64,000 bases of DNA from Apostichopus californicus (Eukaryota > Echinodermata > Holothuroidea > Aspidochirotida > Stichopodidae), in contig JAIPMN010000012.1 of the NCBI GenBank assembly GCA_020650975.1, positions 1 through 64,000 of the forward strand, written 5' to 3'. Each line of letters begins with the position of its first letter. Positions within the stretch are counted from its first letter, which is position 1. Of the stretch, positions 1 through 11,700 are shown piece after piece. Position numbers and translations under genes: made by a program. Below the pieces are notes generated by a model. The model had not been told where the DNA came from. It was given only the letters and a program-made list of their open reading frames with translations, and made no database searches.

Positions 1-1230
1 CCTTCACGCCCTCTCCGTGGCCAAGGGGCACATCCGCTTCGATAATCACGGGGCACGGCTCATCCCAGATCCATCTTTTCTGCCTAAGAACCACTCTAGA
101 ATTCATACCTGGAGACATCTTCCTCCCGAGAATCTCTCACTTCTCCTCAGTCAGGGAAGACAAACTATGGTGCCCTGTCCGAGCACTCCTCTGATACATA
201 GACAGGACCAGGACGTTACGAACCTCGTCCAGGCTATTCATACTACCATCGTCACCACATGCTCCGGCCTCCAAGGATTCCATCTCCAGGTGGATAGTCC
301 AACTTATCCAATCCCTCTCACCATCGGGGGAATGGGTATGTGCTCACGACCTCAGGGGGCCTTCAAGGCTCTGTTCGCAGGGATCCCTCTGGAGGACATA
401 CTAAAAACGGCGGCATGGAAGACTCCTTCGACCTTCGTGTTCAGCCTACTTAAAGGACACCCTAGCGACAGAGTCGGCTTTTGGTCCTGAAGTGTTGGGA
501 GTTCCCTCGGACAGGTCCCGCCCGTTGGGCCTCACACAATTGTAACAGTGCCACTCTGTGCAATTGTGGAGTGGGAGACAGGTAAGAGAGGAGCAAAATA
601 AATCCCCAAAAAATTACTGGTATGGGGATTTACGAGCGATGATACTTACCTGTCTCTCCCTCCTCCCACTACCACCTTCTAGACCTACACCTACAGGACC
701 CGACAGGATGGCTGAGCGCCTTACATCACAAGACTTCTCGTCGTCTCCCAACACTACTCGGGATAAGAGCTCCACGGTTCTCTGGGAGACCTTTTCCTTC
801 GATCACTACGTATCGCACGCACATGGCACCTGGTTCTCTAACCTGTCAGTCCACCCACAGGACCAGCGACATCCATCCAACCTGGCTTCACCCAGACCGA
901 CTCGGAATAAGGTGAGCCTTCATTCCCCCTGGGGATTCTGTTAGGTCATACACACCCCCAGTCGCAGGGTTCGCAGTCCTCCTGTGGCACATAACTATGC
1001 ACTCACTACGTCTCACCTTGCTTTACTGGTCAAGGGTCTCTAGCAGACAGCGGAGCTCTTTCATCTCGTCTCTCCCTCGATTCCCACATCCTGACACCCC
1101 CCTCCCACTTGGCCCAGGGAGTGAGGGCGCAGTGCTGAAACGTTTCCAAATGTGTAGTTAGGTAGATAGGAAAGTGCAATTGTGGAGTGAGTGACAGGTA
1201 AGAGAGGAGCGAAGTAAATTCATCAAATTA
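1..1230 (+). mobile_element. DIRS-like retroelement fossil, 3' part
   Basis: The frame at 17-490 reads like the carboxy-terminal part of a DIRS-type tyrosine recombinase, with an opening similar to LHALSVAKG and a tail segment similar to GVPLEDILKTAAWKTPSTF. DIRS elements are retroelements that integrate with a tyrosine recombinase instead of an integrase. Downstream noncoding DNA (about 540-1230) carries a near-duplicate of about 45 bp at 560-605 and 1174-1219, plus an inverted relative at 648-670. This fits the split or inverted terminal repeats known for the family. The 5' part lies outside the window. It is treated as an old, broken copy. Confidence 0.6.
560..1219 (+). repeat. Direct repeat pair in DIRS terminal region
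   Basis: A segment of about 45 bp starting GCAATTGTGGAGTG and running through GACAGGTAAGAGAGGAGC is present at 560-605 and again at 1174-1219. Part of it recurs inverted near 648-670 (CTTACCTGTCTCTCCCTCC). I read these as terminal and internal complementary repeats of the DIRS-like fossil; the family assignment is inference. Confidence 0.5.
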
Positions 1231-2545
1231 GCAGCCGTAATTTTTATGGTAAATTTATTATTGGCATTGTAGGACCTAATAAATATTATATGAGTACCAG
1301 TGTAGCTTGTGGGGTATAGAACTTAAATGAGATATCAATATACCTTATTGCATCTAAGATGCAGCCTACAGTAGATGTATTCATTACTATACAGCCTAAT
1401 CTTTACAGTGATGTTATCATTTGCATTGTAGGAACTAATTATTTTATTTGAGTACCAGTGTAGCTTGTGTGGTACAGAACTTATATGTGATACAAATATA
1501 CTTCAATGCATCTAAGATGCAGCCTACAGTTGATACCTTCATTGGTATTAGATGCCAAACAATAACTTTGACAGTGGAATATAAATGTTGACCTATTGAT
1601 GCTGTATTCTGGTGATGTTGTATGAGTGCCAGGATACCTTGTGGGGTACAGACGGTGGAATTAAATTAAATTTGTTCATTGGGAACTAAAACCTACGCTA
1701 TAGCAAACAATGGAAATTCAATGAATTCATCGATCTGACAGCAGTAATCTTTACAGTAAAATTTTATTTTTGGCATTGTAGGACCTACAAAATGTTATAT
1801 GAGTACCAGTGTAGCTTGTGGGCTACTGAACTTAAATCAGATATCAATATACCTTTATGCATCTAAGATGCAGCCTACAGTAGATATCTTCATTGCTTTT
1901 AGTAGTCAAACAATAACTTTGACAGTGTAATATAAATGTTGACCTATTGATGCTGTATTCTGGTGATGTTGTATGAGTGCCAGGATACCTTGTGGGGTAC
2001 AGACGGTGGAATTAAATTCAATTTGTCCATTGGGAACTAAAACCTTCTAAGTAGCAAACAATGGAAATTTCCTTGATATGAATTCATCGAATTTACAGCG
2101 GTAATCTGTACGGTATATTTATTATTGGCATTGTAGGACCTACAAAATATTATATGAGTACCAGGGTAGCTTGTGGGGATAGAACTTAAATGAGATATCA
2201 ATAAACCTTAAGGCATCTAAGATGCAGTCTACAGTAGATGTATTCATTTACTATTTTAAACCAAACAATAACTTTGACCAGAGGAATATGAAAATTGACC
2301 TATTGATGCTGTATTCTGATCATGTTGTATGAGTGCCAGGATACCTTGTGGGGTACAGTGGACAGTGGAATAAAATTTCAATTTGTCCATTGAGGACTAA
2401 AACCTTCTACGCTATAGCAAACAATGGAAATTCAATGACATGAATTCACCGAATTGACAGCAGTAAATTGTATGGTAAATTTATCATTTCCATTGTAGGA
2501 CCAACAAAATATTATATGAGTACCAGTGTGTCTTGTGGGGTCAAA
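1225..2545. repeat. Satellite array, ~355-bp unit made of a ~179-bp dimer
   Basis: The phrase GCATTGTAGGACCTA, followed by ATATGAGTACCAGTGTAGCTT, recurs near 1264, 1425 (diverged), 1773, 2130 and 2490. Spacing is about 355-360 bp after a first short step of about 161 bp. Halfway through each long unit (for example 1952) a diverged relative appears, with GTATGAGTGCCAGGATACCTT. Each unit is therefore a dimer of a monomer near 179 bp. No plausible coding content. Confidence 0.8.
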
Positions 2546-2819
2546 GTTGTTCTCTGATGAGTGAACTCAATTTGATTGTCACCATTCAGTAACTAACCGT
2601 ACATGGGTGTACGTTCATAAATTGCCAAAGCTAATTGATGCCAGACGTATTGAAAAGGTAACAATACCAATACAATAAGAGCCTAAGGGCACTGTGGTTC
2701 CCTGCGTAGGGGTATATGACAATACACATAATATTATCAAGCAAGATTAGGCTCAAATAGTCCAAGAAATTGTGGTCCTACATGTACCCATAAAGTAACC
2801 AACACTATAGCCAACACTT
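2546..2819. other. Unclassified spacer between two repeat arrays
   Basis: AT-rich sequence with no convincing exon, RNA gene or repeat boundary. It contains a few short inverted stretches only. Confidence 0.3.
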
Positions 2820-4190
2820 TTGTGATCACAAATTGTGATCGGATTTTTGATCAAAAGCCACTTTTGAGATCTGAATATGGCGTCGAAAATGTAAGAAATA
2901 TAAGGTCACCTACAAGCGGGTCAACAGATAACATTGGTGACCTCAGATGACATGACCGTTAAGTTTGAAAATGTTCCACCACCCCATTCACAACTTGTCC
3001 CAAAATATCAACCGTGTCACACCTTGGCATTGGGAGTTAATTGCATTAAATGTCTAAAAATTAACTTTGAATTTGTATACATAACTTCACACACAAAGGT
3101 CACCCTGGGGTCAACCCATTGACATTTTTGATCGGTGAGACCTGAATATAGCATCAAAACTATACAAATTCAAAAAAAAAATCTTTGCCCATTTTCTCCC
3201 CCCAAAATACTAGTTTTTTAACATTAATTGACCTTTGGTGACCTCGGATCACATGACTGTTAAGTGTGAAAATATTCCCCTATACCATTTGCAACTTGTC
3301 CAAAAATATCAACCGTGTCACACCTTGGCACTGGGAGTTATTGCATTAAATGTCTGAAAATTAACTTTGACCTCGTATCACTTCACACACAAAGCTCACC
3401 CAGGTGTCAACCTATTGACATTTTTGATCGGAAGGTACCTTTGATATCCAAATCTAGCATCAAAACCAAACATTTCCTTTTTTGCTCGTTTCCTCCCAAA
3501 ATAAGCACATTTTTTCTAATGTGACCTTTGACCTTTTGACCTTGGTTTCAGATGTAGTTTGATCTCCTGATTCCAAAAAACAACACGACAAGTCTGTACA
3601 GCCATCCTAACTCCGACCGAAAACTTTGACCCCAGTATAACTTCACACACAAAGGTCGGACGGGGTCAACTTATTGACATTTATGATCAGAAGGTACCTT
3701 TGACATCTGAAAATAGCATCGAAACTGTAAAAATCCCCAAAACACTTAAAGGTCACCAGAGGTCAAATTGAGGTCAAGGGTCACCCAGATGCGGGTCGAC
3801 TATTAAATTACATTGAAGCAACTCCCAACCCTAACGGACATTTCTTTCTCAAGTTATCGCAAAAATACTAGTTTTTTATCAATAATTGACCTTTGTTGAC
3901 CTTCGATCACATTACCGTTATGTTTGGAAACGATCCCTTACCCCATTCACAACTACTACCAAAATATCAACCATGTCGGACCCGGTCAATGGCTGATCAA
4001 TTGCTGTTTTTAATATATTGGTTTTTTTCATCTAACTGACCTTTGGTGACCTTTGCGGGCACCAAAAACAATAGGCATCTTCCTCTCACTATGGGCCACC
4101 CACCAAGTATGGTAACGATCAGTCATTCCCTTGTTGAGTTATCGTTCATACAAACTAAAGCGTCACACACACACATACACCCATACAGCA
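2820..4190. repeat. Tandem repeat array with TGACCT-rich units
   Basis: The markers ATATCAACCGTGTC (3006, 3308, variant 3964), CTTCACACACAAAG (3089, 3380, 3642) and TTGACATTTTTGATCGG (3119, 3413, variant 3674) repeat at about 260-300 bp. The units hold many TGACCT half-sites. The array ends in a CA microsatellite near 4168. Short open frames here (2934-3122, 3315-3524, 4043-4429) follow the repeat and are not genes. Confidence 0.7.
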
Positions 4191-4204
4191 GCCTTCATCA
4201 CTCA

Positions 4205-4534
4205 ATATACATCAAAGCCACAACTAACATTTCCTACCGGAAGTGTTTTTTGGTTTCCTTTCTGTTTATGAGGTACTTGGCTGAGCATCCTCGGCTCTAT
4301 AACACATCTGTTCAGAATGTTCAGGAATTTCTGTATAACAGAAATAAAATTATGCATTACATTAACAGCAGCACACATAAAACTAATACACATCAAAACT
4401 TTGATTCATTCAATGAAGTAGGCCTTTAGATCAAAGCCACAACAAGTAACATTTCTCACCTGAAGTCATTTTATCCATCTTTTCATTCTGCTCAATTGTT
4501 TCACCTTCTTCCTCCTCCAAGACCTGAGAAAGTT
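4205..4534 (-). repeat. Duplicated exon-plus-intron segment
   Basis: On the minus strand two segments share the same layout: a coding-like stretch containing LSQV, then a splice-donor-like site (GTGAGAAATGTTACTTG at 4459 and GTAGGAAATGTTAGTTG near 4240), then GTGGCTTTGAT. The right copy looks like an intact exon (4460-4534). The left copy (about 4205-4310) has drifted. This is a local direct duplication of about 220 bp. Confidence 0.5.
4460..4534 (-). CDS. Orphan acidic linker exon
   Basis: This 75-nt stretch is bounded by a strong acceptor (TTTTCCCTCTACAG) and a donor (CAG/GTGAGA). In the only open frame it encodes LSQVLEEEEGETIEQNEKMD plus a few residues, entering and leaving in phase 1. 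Composition resembles the acidic linker exons of the SET/zinc-finger/recombinase gene just upstream on the same strand. However, the recombinase exon at 5107-5774 already ends in a stop, so this exon is either an alternative 3' exon, a leftover of a tandem copy, or part of another gene. No function is assigned. Confidence 0.4.
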
Positions 4535-5106
4535 CTGTAGAGGGAAAAGTTTTTTGTATGAAATTAGCTCAGCAACCTACATAACACTCAGAAAGTAACA
4601 TGATTTCTTATATGTAAGGATTGTTTTATAAAAGATTTGGAAGACCCTAACTAATGTTATAAGAGTTGTTAAGTATCTCATACTTAGTAGACTAATTGGT
4701 TCACTGCCCTCATTCTTTAAAATTTACCCAGCTTTCAAATTAGCAAACTTTGAATCCAGTAGTACATCAACAGTAATTGATTCAAACATAAATGTTAGGC
4801 AAACTTAAGATGCACCTATGAACATGCTTTTCTTTTTTAAATATACACTTTCCACACAAACAACAAATTCAACCCGCAGCTACCATCTATACTGCAGTTT
4901 AGTGACTTGAATCTAGAGAATGAAGGATATGTCTTTAAAAACTAATGACCCAAGGTACAGACTAGTATCAGAAATACATTCTTAAATAGGTGGTGTCATC
5001 TTCAAAGATCTGTAGTCCAAAATGCCCCAGCATTGTCAGCAGACTTTTGCATGATGTCACTTTATTTCATTGTTTGTTTTGGTGCGTTTCATCTGCGAGT
5101 CAAAAT

Positions 5107-5774
5107 CTACACATATACGATAGTTGTGCAGTAGGTCTGCTCTCCTACGTGCGGTGATTTATTTATACATCCCAGCCATCTTATTGCAGTTTTAACTTCT
5201 GTCAACATACCTATTTCGTCCAACGTGATCTCGTCTAAGGTCCTCCCAACAAAATTTGAAGCCTTGCCTGAGTCGACTGCCATGAGTAGTTTTGCTACTT
5301 TTGCCTTTTCTAGGGTGCTGCTTGGAAGCCTATAATGTTGATGGTGAACAGCCATAGCATGGCCCAAGTGCTCAGCAAGCCATTGAGCTTGGTGCTCCCC
5401 CAGGGCAAACACTTGACTAAGTGTTGCAGTGTACTTCCTAAGTTTGGTGGCCCGAATAAGATGAGGGGAGTCTAAATTAGCCTCGTGTGACAGATCCCTC
5501 AAGGAGTCAGTAGCCCTTAGTGGGGTAAGGGCCCCAAATCTGGCAAAGAAGTAGCGATTCTTTGAGGAAATTCCAGCACTTTTCCTCAACGTTTGAAGGT
5601 ACCCCATCAGAGCTTGGCAGTTCTGGGGTAGGATCAGAGGTACCTTCCTACCCCTCTTTCCTCTGACAAAAATAACTGCCAAGTCTGCGCATAATTTCTT
5701 CTCTAAAGATGTCAGAGAATCTCTGATTTTCCTCAACATCCGAAAATTCTCCAATTTGGTTATAAGCTTCAACT
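5107..5774 (-). CDS. Tyrosine-recombinase-like C-terminal exon
   Basis: Acceptor TATTGTATTTTCAG; the frame is open for 222 codons to a stop at 5107. The layout matches the catalytic domain of tyrosine recombinases: a beta-hairpin FVRGKRGRKVPLILP, an R-box LRKYTATLSQ where bacterial enzymes read HxLRH, then AEHLGHAMAVHHQHYRLP carrying LGH and the candidate nucleophile Tyr. A lysine-rich tail with AKVAKLLMAVDSGKASNF and GRTLDEITLDEI follows. The family is widespread in fish and invertebrate genomes without a known role. The first box residue is Thr rather than His, so catalysis may be lost. Confidence 0.8.
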
Positions 5775-8700
5775 CTGAAAATACAATAACAAAGGATACA
5801 TATTGGTATAGTAGACATCAGCAAAAGAAAGTTCAACTCCAAACTGCCACAAATGTTGTAAAGTTAAAATCTAGAGACCTATCTATTAGTGCTGCCTTTC
5901 TGGGACAAGTGGTAGAAAAGAAAACAGGGGATCCTGTTGTAAAACTGTAAATTTTAACTATGTTGTTTTATGCCCTCTGCAGGTCATGTAGTTTGTACCC
6001 CTTTTCAAGTGTACTGAAAAAAGCTTCTGTTGCTGTGATTTGATGTTAGAGGTTATCTATGACAGTGGCAGGTACAAGGAGTGTGTTGGGGGGGGGGGGG
6101 TGCAACAGGCATACACCATTCCCCTCATTAAGCTTAATCTATAAAAATACACGTTGAATCATTAGTTGATTAACAGTAGTTGGGTGAAACTAATGAGATG
6201 AACATACTAAACATATTTATTGGTCAATTTTTCAGTATTTATACATTTTGGTGCTATAAAAATGTGTAAAAGTGAATGTATCAAGGCTGAAGCAATAATA
6301 TCATCATTTTGCTTCTAGGCATTCTTACACAAGGTACCTGTACAAGTTTTCAAAGATAAAAATTGAAATGCCACTTTTTGATACCATATAGAAACATTGG
6401 TTCTAATGCATGAGTATTCTGCTACCTCAGTTGACACATGAAACAAAAGAACTTAATGACCATGATATATGAATAATAAATGCAATTGTCACAGAAACAA
6501 TTTTCTTGGTTAACTGCTAATTGCAAGTGATCACTAGAAAGTACATACACACAATTATCTTTAATATATGTAATGTATGTAGGAATGTTTTGTAGCAGAA
6601 CGACAAGTTCCTTATAAATTAAAAATTCAGCTCACCTATGTCATTGTCATTAGCAAAACATTTTGAAGGGGGAATAGAAAAGAAGAATTTTGAGCTTATT
6701 TCAACTTTCGCTATAATAATCAATTCAATTGTACTTACTGAAGTTGCTCGGTCTCCCCAGGCCGTCGTTATTGAAGAAAGTCAACTTGGTTAGAGCTAAG
6801 TTTTGCCCTCTCCTGTAGATGGTGCTCCTCTCCTCCACAGTAACAAGATCTTTAAGGAGAGTTATAGACTTTCCAAAATTTCTTCGTCCAAAAATGCAAA
6901 TAATTTTGCGACATCTGCCGATTTTGGCAATTCTTCTACTTTACTATACCTTCGTTTGGCGAGGGTGTTAAGTGCTGGTGAGGACCGCCTGTCCGACCAG
7001 TCAGCTGCCATGAGTTTCACAAAGTCATTAGCCTCCTTCTCTTTCTTTTGTTTGGCTTCTTTGATTGCAAATGCCTCCTTCACTTTTGCTAATTTTTGAA
7101 GGTCATGCCCTAATTTCAAGGCAGTTGATGGATGTCTCACTCCATCACTGTCAACAGTTGATACTTTGCCAGCACACTGAAAGACTGCAGCTACGACATA
7201 TTCGGAGCTGGTGGGTTTCAACACGTCCGACATATCCGCATCTGTCTCAGTGATAAGTCTAAAGTTGATAATTAGCCGTGCCACCTCCCTCAACTTTTGT
7301 GACACATAGTGTCTCCGTTTTTGGCTGTCCATGCCAGAGCACCGTCTTGCCATATTGTCTCCTAGCTGCAGGAGCAGAATATCGTGCTTTATGAGCATTG
7401 TCACTTCATCTTGGTACATTTTAGCTATAATTTTGTTGACCTCTGTAAATGAGGAAGCACTGGTCTTATTTAAGATGTCCGCCTGTATGCGGACATCACT
7501 ACTTCTAATTTGTGCAGCCTCTTGGTTTGACCCGACACAAAAATAGGCTGCATGCCATCTCAAATCCTCGGTCATATAGTATCCCAAACATGTTGGGCAT
7601 GGAGAGTACATTCTGTGGGATGTTTCTACTTTTGGTCGTCGTACCGGGATGAGTTCCCCCTTCTTCCTGTTCAACACAAATCTGTTGTGGGAGAAATTCC
7701 CTTTGTTCAGGATCAGCTCCATGTCTTCTATTCTTTGTTTTGATTTCTTTTTCTGAGACAGAATTCTAGCGACATCTATCTCATCCGCATGGCTCCTTAG
7801 ATGGTGGAGACTTATTTTTGTATGTAACTTGTCGCAGAACAAACAAGCATTCTTTCTTGGCCCACTACTAGAAGTCCTTACATAGATGCCTTCTTCCCTT
7901 TCATCTGAAGTAACGAAGGAGAGAGCAAAGTGAACGCTTTCAATTAAAAAATATTATGACAACCACACATCTTTTTGCATTAAATGTTCCTATTATGAAG
8001 TACTGTATGTAGCTAAGTCCAGTAGATCCATGTCATTCCTTTGGCATCCATTGTCAGTAGTTAGGGATCCTCTCTTATTGTTGCAGTCTTTGACCCTATT
8101 GTTCTTGTGTGTAGTGATCAATTTAACAACTGAGACTTGATAATACACCAAATTTGTTGTTACAATGTAAATGCAATTGTGATTAATGTCTCCATTGGAT
8201 TCAGTCTAATATAAAATATATTTGCAAAATGTACTTTCAGTAATAGTGTTGTAAATTATATTGTCCCCTTGTTTGACAATACCCCAGTCAAGCTTTAAGA
8301 ATTCAGCTCTTCTAATGTTCTCCATATTGATCACCTGTCTTTCATTTAACTCCTTGAACATGATTTGTTTTCTTCTGTTTTCTTCTCCCACAAGTGTTAA
8401 TAACTTAAACACATCACTGGCCTTTTGACCTATGCATGAGACAAGGGACAATATTTGTCTCAATTGGGACTCCCAAAAAAGGAAAAGTAATGCAGCTTGG
8501 ATTGAGATCAAACTTATCCACAACATTTTCTGTCTCCCCAATCAAAATGTTGTGTCCAACATCGCCCCCCCCCCCCTCCTCTGATCCTTCCTCAAGCAGT
8601 AATCCAACCATAAGTGGACTCCCTTTAACTCATCTCAAAGTACCTGGACCTGAGATGAGTTTGAGGAAAGCCCAGTTCCAACACATCTGCAGTCCAAGTC

Positions 8701-11700
8701 AGACACTACAGAAAATGGAGGTTGCTACTACCGCACTGCTTTTAAATAGGTGAAAACTTAGGTAAAGAGAGTGTTTGGTAAAAAATAATATCAACAATGA
8801 AACAGCAACTTCAAGGAATTATACTAATGCTCACCTCGATGCTCACTCTTCTCCGTCGATTCTTCGGAGTCATCCGAATGGACATATTTAGCTGAGTGCT
8901 GAAAGAGATCAGCAAGAGGACTTGTAAAATATTTGTATTTCAAACCAAGATTCCACAATTGAACTATTTTAATATCAATTATCACCCGTATGTACCTAGC
9001 TCTTCTCAGGCATTCAGTGAATAGAGAGTGTGTAACAAGTAAGATGATTTGCTTACAAATTATGTACATTGTTAGTGTGCAGAAAATGCACTCAATACTG
9101 ATTAAAATGGGAATGAAGAATGAAACAGATATTCAGAAGTAGCTTTGTATGTATATTCTGTTGACTTTACAATAGATCAGCTTATTTCTGTATATAATCA
9201 TATTTCATGAATTTGTATGTTAGTACTATACGTTAGTACTGATGATAAATTTGAGCTGTTTCCTCAGTTTATTCTTTCCAATAGTCCAATAGAAAAAAAG
9301 CGCAAATGCATGTGGAGAGGAGTTACGGGGGGGGGGATTTGGGGGATTCTTGCCATTTGAATGAAGTTAATTAGTGTCCCTAATATTCTTATTGTGAAGT
9401 GCAATGTAAAATAGCATCAATCTAAAATGAAATTGTTGTAACTTAAATATGTGACAATAACAAATTTCAATTGGTAAGAACCTCACTAATTGTAGTCTAA
9501 CATGAAAGGAGGAAATGGGGTGGGGGGGGGGGGATGTTATGGATCAGCCATTAATTTCCAACATATTGCAATTGTCTTAATGAAGATTTCATCATCAGCA
9601 ACAAAATGAGTAATCCCCCAACCTCTCATGCTGTGGGTCATGGCACTAGATTATTGAAACTTGTAACTTACTTTTCTCTTTGCACTATTTGCTTGACTTT
9701 TAGTCTTCATTTCACTATTTCGGCCTCTTGTAACTTCTCTCTTCTTTTCATCAGAAGAGTGTTCATCTGAAACATAGTATAGGCAAAAGCATAATTAGTG
9801 ACACAGTTGATAGAGATGCATTGACAATATTTCATTTCTGGTTTAGATAAACTTGCCTTTCAAAAATTATTCAATTTCATCAAGAGAGAGAGAGGGTTGT
9901 TCATTCCACCTGATTAAAAGGATCACCAGACAAGTGGATAGATATACAGTACTGTACATACCAGATTAAAATGAAAGTCAACAATACAACAACAATTTCA
10001 AGGGATTAAACGAATTCTCACCTCTATTGTCAAAATGTTCCCCTGATTCTTCTTCAAATTGAGGATGATGTTTCCCAATTGATTCTGGCATATCCTAGAA
10101 GAAAACAGCAAGAAGACAATTAAATTCTTTTTTTCTTTCTAACTGCACCTTCCTAGTATGAATTTTTCAAGAGTATATGCTGCAAAGAAACCAAGTGGGT
10201 TTGTTAAATAAGATTACTAACATCCACCTGGTCATTGTTATGGTGACAAGTTCGTGCTCAGAACCGTAAAAGATAGTAAGAATAAGAAAAAGTGAAGAAG
10301 AGATGTTCATGTGTAGTATGTATAGGTAGGGAAGACCAACGACAATTGAAACAAGATTCAATCGATCTAGATCAGTGGCATTACTCTCTCTCTTGAAATG
10401 AATACACTATGCATGATATTGTGTTAGCATCAGCATTGATCACATGCCAATTGATCCACACCAATTGTTCAAAATGCTGTACAGTGAAGTAAAATAATCA
10501 AAATAGTTTTGAACCAATTGAGTAATTCTTTGTTGAATACATATTACGGGAACAATTGCAACATCCATCCAGTTTTCCTTAATGCTGAAATCAACTTTCA
10601 CAAGTTACAATTTACAGGTAGAATCACATATTTTTAACTTTCTCTAAAAATGTTGGTTTAGTAACAACAAATAAAGTTTGGGAGAATTTTCAATTAAATT
10701 TGAGTTAAAACCGTCCATGGTTTGCCTTATGGTAAGCTTTCAAATATTTTTTCATCAATTTGTTTGTACTGTTTCCAGACTTCCAGAAGCACAAAACCTG
10801 AGCTGAGTTTCACATTTTACCTAAAACAAGTGGGTTTATCGACCAAAATTTCCAGTTGGCCTTTCCTTGTGCTTGTAGTATGTAAGTTAATGTTTGATCA
10901 ATTCAATTTGAAAGTCAAAAAATAAATAGCACATAATATCTTCAGTGGTTACTGTAAGATCATGGTTTAGGTATATCATATATATATTGCCCTGGCTTTT
11001 CCAACATTTAAATCCCACAATCAATTTCTTGTCTAGTTGTATTTAATGGATAGACTATGACAATGCTTAAGAAACTGTTTCAATTTTAAACCTCCTTTTA
11101 CTAACATACTTTTTCCTTTTACCTTGCTGATTGATTTCTAACCATGTTTTTTTTTCTTCAGGAAACACTTATTAAAGTTACAGTTGAAAAAGTAAGAGCT
11201 ATTGCTTTATAAATCCTGCAAAAGGTTAAAACCCTCTATCTAACATATAGTCTTGTTGAGACCATAGTATAAACTGCTTTAATTTACACAGAGTACCCAT
11301 TCCTTCTTTACACGGAGGTGACCGCATCTTTTCTCAGAATGCACCCCCCTTCCCCCCCCCTACTTGATGTTTGTATTCGTTCCTTGAGCCTTGTACATTT
11401 TCGGTAGCTATCTTATCATTTTAAGCTCAGTGTTTTCACCATAATTTTAAGGCAGATGGGTAACAAAAAGTGAACCACCCAAGCGGATATCCACCACAGG
11501 GGCAAACTCCTTCAATATGATCATTTTTGTCCTGCATCCCACCATTATGATTTGTTCTGTAAGAAACTTGATCACCATGGCATAGCAAATTCATAGTGGC
11601 ATAGCAAATTCATGCCCCTCTTTAGAGTAATGTCCAAGATCCTCCGCTAAGTAGTATTCAGTGAACGATCTCCTTTGTATACTGGGTAACCTGGACTTTA

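Noticed and set aside
2934-3524. Short open frames in the TGACCT array
   Set aside because: They repeat with the array unit and have no domain.
8414-8611. Minus-strand open frame in an intron of the SET fusion gene
   Set aside because: No recognisable domain and no phase-compatible splice pair; left as intron.
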